Origin: Botryllus schlosseri
Taxonomy: Eukaryota > Chordata > Ascidiacea > Stolidobranchia > Styelidae
NCBI GenBank assembly: GCA_000444245.1
Contig: ATSW01015618.1
Location: 1-24,434, forward strand
Length of the DNA stretch: 24,434 bases
Reading direction: 5' to 3'
The notes below the pieces were generated by a model. It saw only the letters and a program-made list of their open reading frames with translations, had not been told where the DNA came from and made no database searches. Position numbers and translations under genes: made by a program. Of the stretch, positions 12,701 to 21,700 are shown in pieces (position 1 is the first letter of the stretch; each line of letters starts with the position of its first letter).

Positions 12701-15700
12701 CCAGGTAGAAGGAAGTGAGAAAGGCCGGAATAGCAATTAATCAGAAGGCCTGCGGTACGACATTGTAGTAACTTGCTACGCCACTGAAGGTATAACAGTG
12801 AGTGATGGCACACCTATTGAGAACAATCGGCGTTTCAAAACATCAAAATCAAGCCACATTGGCTGTATTGGACAGGAGAGACCAGATAAGTTCTGGACGC
12901 ATAATAGGCTCCAATGAGTTATTTATTATTCAATGGCATGTAAAAGTGAGCGCAGTTGCCAATTTGTAAACTGGCTGATGCGCGTAGACGCACAATCAAG
13001 GATGGTCACGATTTCATCAATACATATTTCAATCTCAGCATTTAAAATAGGCCCGACACCAGCAGATATTGCCTCCGCAGACACAAAACGAAATATTGCC
13101 AACTCACCAAAGTATAGGCGGAGTAAGCGAATCCGACCAGCGAAATGAGACACATCACACCGACGAATCTGTAAGCGTCGCGTAACAGCTCCAGGTTCAC
13201 AGGCTTGGGAAATAAAATACTGTGAACGAGCTGACCTTTGGCGGTGCCATACCCCGTCCGGACGACCACCGCCCTGACCACTTCATCTTGATAAAATCTG
13301 CGTTCAAAGTAAAGATACAAGATAGAAATATCAAATCCGATGGTGACTATATACGCTAACTATAAACACAAACACTGTCAGCCTATTAGTGTAAGGTAAA
13401 TTTACAGGATATCAGTCGTCGTTTATCTATAGGCCTATATCTTATAACTAGGGCAATTTTTTTTTGACATGTCAAAAAAAGTCAAAATTAGGTCAAAATT
13501 GTAGCGTTAGGTCAAAATTTGTCAAAATTGTTTACAAAATCAAACATTTTTTGACCTCTACATTTCGTTTGTATCGTAGATTTTGCGCTGTCTGTGAACT
13601 TATCATTTGATAATTTACAGCTTGTAGCCTACTTTATAGGCCTACCGTTGTAAACGGTCCATCGTCTGCTCATTGTGAATCATAAACGGTCAAATGAAAC
13701 AAATAGTGACATGGTTTTATGGTCAACGTACCGCAATATCCTAACTGAAGCAAGACTGCTTGGGCATTGCATGGTTCTTACATCCAGAAGCGCAAGCTGA
13801 AAAATTGTGATATACACAACATTGTCAGAATGAAGCAACAGGGTGCATCACCAGCAAGCAGTGTGCACACAACTTCAGTGTTGTCAGCTAACAACTGCTG
13901 CTGTTGAACGTTCTTTCTCCATTCTTGGCAAGCTACTTAGTAAGAACAAACACTCTCTACCCGACATAGCGCAGTGGTATAATCCGCGGCTGCAACACCA
14001 ATGGGTGTGGGTTCGATTCCGACCGAGGTCGACTTCATAATTCCGATAGCCAAGTGTTGGAGGTTTGCCTAGGCACCTCCTCGCCACCTCATCCACGTAA
14101 GCGGTGTCTTACAAAAAAGCCTAGAGGTGGGTCGTGCTATATGTTGGCAGTTACGGAAAATAATGAAGAATATCAGCCTGGTGTAAATGACCACAGTAGT
14201 CGATAAACACCATGAATACCACAAAACAAACACTTTCTGCCCAAGAATGTAGGAAAGTATCTTTCGTTGTACTACAAATTTTAATTATTCCACGATAATA
14301 CGTAATGTAACTACTGCAATTCTCCATATGGCCAGATTTCGTTAAAATATTATTTTTTTCATGTAAAAATTTGTCAGTTTTTGAGCCAGAAACGTTCTTT
14401 CAGGCCAATCTACTTTGTAAAGACAGACAGTTCCAACCAGAAATGAAGATAAACAGTACAATTTCAACATTATGTGCGAAAACACCTAATTTGCATACGT
14501 GAGGTCAAAATTTGGTCAAATTTCAGTTTTTTTAGGTCAAAAAAAGTCAAAATTTAGATTTTTTAGGTCAAAATCTTCCGTTTTTTAGGTCAAAAAAAAA
14601 TTGCCCTACTTATAACTGATAGACTGAGGTCGCCAAATTAATCACCGTTGATACTCAAGTAGAAAAAGAAGTAACCTGGTAAATTTCTACACACAAGTAG
14701 AACAGGATGTACGAATTTTCAAGTAGGCCTAAATATTCGAAACCTTGTTTGACCTTGCCTACAAAACTCAAAACCACGTAAGAAATCAGTGCAAGTACTC
14801 GAGCACTCCGAAAGAGTAAATATACTTCTTTACCGACCACATCTGCCTGCCTACAGGAGTCTAGACGCAGTCTTGCTAGTTCATTTCAAGTCCAGGCCTA
14901 GAAATTGCTGTAAAGCAGTCCAAATAAATGCTCTAAAGTTTTGGAAATGCGATTTATGCTACGTAGTATGTTTTCGGAATGTCTGTTGAATATATCAGAA
15001 TTGTTGGTGGAGGTTCTATTTATGGATTTTATTGGTGTTGGCTCAAAAACCTTATATCCAGGGTTGCCATACCGTCCTTATTTCTAAGATTTGTCCTTAT
15101 TTTGAAGGGCCACCCCTTAGAAAACTCAACTGTCCTTATTTCTAAGAAATGTCCTTATTTTCGACTTGCGTCCTTATTTTGTCTTATTTTCAACAACTAC
15201 AGAACTTCGATTATTTCCCTCTGGTATATGTGTTGCATAATATTCAAAAATTATGCTTTTGCGTCGAGATTTCATGACATCAGAAATGAAAGAAACTCTC
15301 GTGACGTACACACCCCAAGATTTGACTTATAAGTTGTGAGATAGCTAGGGCGGTGAGTGGTGGTATAGCAGTTTCGTCTGTACCAAGCTGCCGCAGCGGA
15401 CGTCATTTTAACAGTAAACACCAGTACCAGGTTCCTGCTGTTTGGTCTACAGCAGAATAAGCTCAAGCTGTGGGGAAGGCAGCATTTGTTGTGTAGTGAA
15501 AAAAGGCGCAGTGCAGTCGACACATTGGTTAAACAGAGGTAAAGCATTCCATACTGTCAAACACCAGCAATCATTCCTCGCCAACGATTGCACATCGCAA
15601 TTGTTCAAAGCAATATTCCCCGATTCCAACATCGCAAATAAGTTTTTTTTTTCGGCCAGGACCAAGACTATAAGCATTGTTACTGGAGTTAGTTCTTGCT

Positions 15701-18700
15701 CCATACGCTCAAAAAATGATTTTGTCTAAACTTGGTGTACGGCAAAGTATGTACAAAAACGCTTTTTCATGCTAATCTAATTTTTCGACCGTCCTTACTT
15801 TTGGGTCCATGTCGATGGCAACCCTGCTTATATCAATCGTCAGTCTGGTTCTACTTACAATAGCCTTACAACAGTAAACTACACGAAATGCCTAAAACAT
15901 TTTTCGTAAACGCACCACAAACTAATCAATGACTGTGAGATCATATTTCGCAATTGAACGGGCCACGAAATCTTAATACAGGAAGCATTACACATTTCCA
16001 CGGTCCACGGTAATTGGGTTCAATAAACAGGCCGGCTCCACGATTTCAGGTCACATAAATAATTCTAATTACCTTGTTTGAACGACTTCGGTACCGCAGA
16101 ATAACATATGGGCTTTTTGCTCGTCAACTTTAAAATTCTGCACCAACTCGGATTCGCCGCTAGGCAGAGGAGTTTTTGTTACCGGGACGCTTTCTCCTGT
16201 TAGCAAACTCTCGTTCACGATACAGGACCCTGCAAGAGCGAAGGCATCAAAGTCACCCCGCTGTCTCATAGGTTATTTTCCATTCAAACAGGATTATTGC
16301 CTCACACGTAATGCCATGCTGAACTAACATTCGAACAAATGGTTTATCAAATAATTAATTCCACCCGGGACAGTATAGGGAAGGACGTAGTTTATTTTTG
16401 TCCTTGATGTTTTTGCGGCATATACACCGACTCATGATAGACATACACACGATCTGTGCATATGCATACCATGAGTGCATGATGTGCATATGCCGCCGGA
16501 CAAGGAAGGTACAGATAGAGCCTTGCACCGCTTTCTAAGTCTTGCACCACCCCTCCATTCTATCCCAGTAATGCATGAGCGCCAAGCGGGATGGATACCA
16601 GTGTTACTAACCAGGTCTTTGGTCTGACCCGGCCGGGGTTCGAACCCACGACTTCCCGATCAAGAAGCCGAGCGCTTCACCATTACGCTATCTTTGTCGG
16701 TATACTTCACGAAACAAATGGGCAATGGAATGCAATTTATTGCAACTCTAACAAAGCGAGTCATATACGACGACATGGCGTGGAGTCAGACTCGTCAGCA
16801 AAAACAAGTAGTCTTCTATGTTCCACGGTTCTTAACCATCGTTCGCTGAGCCAGTCTCAGGGGTTTGCTGGCGGTCAAGACACACAGCCGACTCGTACAT
16901 TAGAAGCCACAATGTTTTCCAGTAATATTCATAAGAATCATTTTGTGTGGTGTGAAAATCATGTTATAATGGTTTCGTTCCTTTAACGCTGTTCTTGAGG
17001 CACAGTTCATTTTGTGCACCAGCATTCTATAGTAACGTATTAGATGAGTTGAGTAATGTTTTTGTGACTAGGCCATAATTTAGGGTTCGCCGATGGCTTT
17101 CGGATTAGCGTAAGGGTTCGCCAGGTTAAGAACTACATTTCCAACACCCTAACTGGCTGCTACAGGGAGCAGTGTTACAGTTTTTCCCAGGCTTTGGAAT
17201 GGAGCCGAAATGGCATTTAGGGTGACAGCAGGCGGTGCGATTTGAACCAAGGCCTGCAGATGCGAAAGCAGTGTTCTAAACGTTGAGCTACGACATCTAA
17301 ATAGCAGTGTTCTAACAGTTACACTGCTACAGTAACATATCCTTAAATGAATAAATGTTGTAATGTCTGTATTGTTGGCGAAAAGGTAACCACAATAGTT
17401 TACCCGAAATCAAAGCCGCATCGAAAGACAGCTGCACGCCGGACGAAGGGATGACGACGACATCGCCGGGCACCAGATCTTTGATCCAAATATCCTCCAT
17501 CACATAATCTTTGGCTGTCGGAACTAGATGGAAAATGGCGGGTGTAAAAGTGGACGACGCCATTTGAAATATTCCCAGATAGATATAAATCATCGACAAG
17601 ACAAAAGTTTGGACTAAAAGCTTAGTTCGGCTTTTCTGGGAATTGCTTTAACAATGCATTTGACCTATTCCTATTCTTTCATTCATCAAATTGCTTGAAT
17701 TGATTGGACAGATTGCTTGAGATTAACGAAATAAAACACCGGTCTCTTGAAATCCATAAATGTTGAATCAGGATTTGTAAATATTCAATTATCTTAATCA
17801 GCTACCGCACCACAAATAATAAAACATCGACTTTTTACTGTTTTGAAATTGGGCAAATAATTCAACGCATTTTTTACACAGTAGCCATCTCCGCTATCAA
17901 AGAAGATGGGACTAAAACACTGAATCGTTGACGTGCTATTTGCTTTTACGATGCAAATTGGGCCAACAGCAGTACAGTCGAGTTTATCAAGTTTCTATAA
18001 CCATTTTAAAGTCAATCCCCATCATTAATTCCTTCTCACCTCCATTGCTGCTAGAGGGTGCGTTGAAATCTTGCCGGGCTTTTATATCTCTTACAACAGA
18101 GATGCGGGCGGTGTTGTGTCTTTCCACCATGTCATGGAGAGCTACTCTTTCCTTGCGAATCTACATAAATTTGAGATGATTGTATATTGCACTTCACAAA
18201 CCCAAGTGGCAATACCAAGCGTAATTGCTACACTTATTGCTACATCAATCATCGGCAAACGTGTGTAACAAGAACGGCGAAAATTTACACATTTAACGCA
18301 ACTGAACTGCAATCAATACACCAGAACGTGGATGCGAAACTTACGGTTATGAGGGAGACAACAGCCGATATGAACGATATGACAAGAATCGCGGTGGCAT
18401 AGGCATAATATTCATCGGCCATCCAAAACAAGCAGGCGGCCAATTGAAAAACGTAAAAAGGATTCAGCACTTCGGCGACCAGCAAGCTGAAGTAGGTCGG
18501 AATCTGTAATTCAAGAAACGGCCATAGAGGACAAATGCAGCATGTTGAAATAGATTCAATAAGCAATTGAAGGTGACCGTAGCTCTGAATCCATCCTGAT
18601 AGAAACAATGAATATTGTTTCATAACAGGAGACCGCGTGACTTATCTATCGTTATGCACGGCTGTAATATTGCATCATCCTAACAGATAGTCACGAGGTT

Positions 18701-21700
18701 TGGCATTTTTGTGCAGACGATTTCTTGCAGAGGTAATCAGTGTCGAATAACATACAATCAATACAATCAACAACAGAGTTTACTAAACAATCTACCTGGT
18801 TTGAATTCAGAATGAGTTCACGATAAGCACAAACATATCGAGGCTGCTGTCCCTGTTTATTTCTTTAATCAAATTGGGTACTAAAGCAAGTGTGGCCTAC
18901 TTTGACTTGATAAAACTTAAGCATTCTGCAAGCATCATTTTCGTAAAGTAATAAAATCGCCAATAAATCATACCCAGTAAATAAGGACGCGAATTGTATT
19001 CTAATCAATCATACCTTGACATGAATAACGTTCTCACCAAACAGATCGCACATCGCTTCGGCGTCAGCCTTCGAAATCGGACTGTCCGCCGACTTATGGA
19101 CGTCGTCAAGAGTCATGTTACCGTCGTAACCTTCCACTTTGACATAGTTCTGGAAATAATGCGGCATCAAAATTAGGGCTGATCAAAATTGAGTACAGGT
19201 ATCAGTGATATTGACATCATAGGAGTATGGATAATATGGAAATATGTACCTTTAACGCGATCACACAGAAAATGACACGGTTTCTAACATCACCTTAAGA
19301 CAGGGACGGGCAACATACGGCCCGCGACGTGATTTTGAGCGACCCGCAGAGAGTTTACGGTCGTACATGATAATGTGGCCCGCGGCTACAGTCTGCCATA
19401 ATTCTCCACCCTAATGAATTGATATCTTGGTGAATTTGGAAAAAAAATCAACCCCTCGTTCATATATACTACATAAAATACATTATACCAGGGGCGCGCA
19501 ACAAACGACGCGCGGCCACAGTCTGCCGCAATTCTCCACTACTTGCTCACCACGTCAAATTATCATAGTGATTGTAGTTTATTCATTCTTTTTTTACAGA
19601 CACAAATAATAGTAATTTTTACTTATTTTATAGTTCCTTGTTTTCTTTGCGCGCGACATGCAGCCAGAGTTAAAAGAACCTGTTCACAACTTTGAACGAA
19701 CACAGATGTCTCATTGACATCAACAGCTCTTGAAATACATCACATCAGTAAATTCATTGAACACTGTTTTGGTCTCTATGCTTCAAACTTGAAATTTCCA
19801 TTAACTACGATTAATCCTTGTATAGGTGGATAAATACGCGTTTAATGTATCGATTCAGGAATCCCGCCCGTCAGGTACTTCATTTCCCAATATCCAGCCC
19901 GCCGACATTAGATTTGAGTAATTCAATCGATGTTCCCATCCCTAATCAGAGTACGGTTGAACACAAAATCCAGTTTACGTACCTGCAACGCCTCGTCCCA
20001 AATGTACTTCGACAAATGGTGAACAAAGTACTTGACCAGTCCCACATTATCAAACTCCGTGCTGCCACTCTCTTCATCAACAAACTTATCATTGCGAAAG
20101 GTTATATCTTGCCTGGCAACAACAACGAACACCAGTAGGTAGATTTAAAACAATGCGAGCAGAGTCACACACTCACTGTTCATTATACATTCCCCACATA
20201 GTCGGCGACTTTGAGAATAGGTATGGCGCCCATTTTTTCACAGATGCCTCCATTACTTTGATTTCAGAAACATAGACCTGCCAAAGAGTAGAACAAACCG
20301 TAATCTTTTATCACAGGAACACTATGAGGGAAACCCGGTTTAGAGAGACGAACACAATTTTCAATGACAACACATCGCACCATACTACTTACTACTATTT
20401 GGATGTTCTGTGTTATTAAAGAAAGCTCCTTGGATCTGCGTTTGTGCCCAGGATTTCAAGAAAACTCAGGGTGGTCATTAGTCAGTCGGCCAGTGCGTAC
20501 AACAGGAAGCATCTGTTGGATAATCCCGCTTGTGCGGAAAAATTATCGAGACGACAGATTTCGTGTCGTTGGAAGGGGCCGTTCACACTTTTATTTGTGT
20601 GCCTTGTAGTCGAATTGTAACAAAATACACCAGCCAAGGTTGTGTCAACAAAAGAAGTTCGTGTACCATCGAAGAATAGTACCTTGAACGCTCTCTTATT
20701 CCGAATTTCATGCTGGTGACGTCATATTTTGTGATACGATTGTTGATATACAATGTTCCCTCCAATTCCCTACTAGTTGCTGACGATTACCCCTGGCGAG
20801 TGTCAGCCGAAAATATTCGGGTTTATTTCAATATGAATATACTATTCAAAATTGATTTTATGACCACGGGTCTCACTTTTTTCTGAAATGAATTACGACT
20901 CTGACTCCCTGTGAGTAAATATTTACTTCGAGTGATGGTCAGGAAATTTTACTGCAGCCCCAAATCCCTGCAGTTGAGAAATTTGGACTGCGAAGCCAGC
21001 CCTCCCAAATCCTAATTAGGAAGTTTGACTCTGAATCTGGGCTGAAATAAACTGAAAACTGAGCGGTACAAAAATATATAAAGTCACAACTCCAGAAACA
21101 CTTTAGAGTACTTTCAAAACATCGCCCGATTCAGCATCCGAACCCGAATTGTGGAAAACATACCGTGAAGTTCACCATGCAGTGTGCTTGATCGCGGCCA
21201 TGTCAGAAGAAAAGATCACAAAAACCAGTACCGTACAGACGTTTCTGACTGATAACAATCGCTGTGATGTGCAATTGCATTAATTTGTGACTGAGCTAGG
21301 TACACTGTTCAGCGGCTGAGAATCTATAATTACCAAGAGCTAACACCTGCTGTAGTGTATATTACCCGAGTATTACCTACAGTAATACAGTACTATACTC
21401 GCTAAATCACAGAGAAATTGATACTAGTTTTTTGAAGAAAGAAATATAAAGTTCGAACACTTACACGGCGGGTTCCGTCTAAATCTTCCAGGAATACACT
21501 GGTGCAGTTACTAAACGATGCTAAATAATGGGTGAATTTAAGTTTCCAGTCCGGACGCCAGTAGAACATCAGCCACATGAATCCAGCAGAAAAGATCTAA
21601 AAAAAGTCCATATGATATCTCAAGGGGCGTATAAGTAGAGCTCGAATGACTCACATATACAAGTATCATCAAAAAGTGTCGAAATGGACTTTTCTTGTAC

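Noticed and set aside
12406-12813. 135-codon minus-strand frame in intron 10
   Set aside because: No recognisable domain, overlaps a possible hAT terminus, sits within an intron of a well-supported gene.
13965-14040. Candidate tRNA gene
   Set aside because: A and B boxes are present but the molecule does not close into a full cloverleaf and it continues into a SINE body with target duplications.
16610-16690. Candidate minus-strand tRNA gene
   Set aside because: Part of the S1 SINE, repeated at 7036-7718 and related to 10855-11066.
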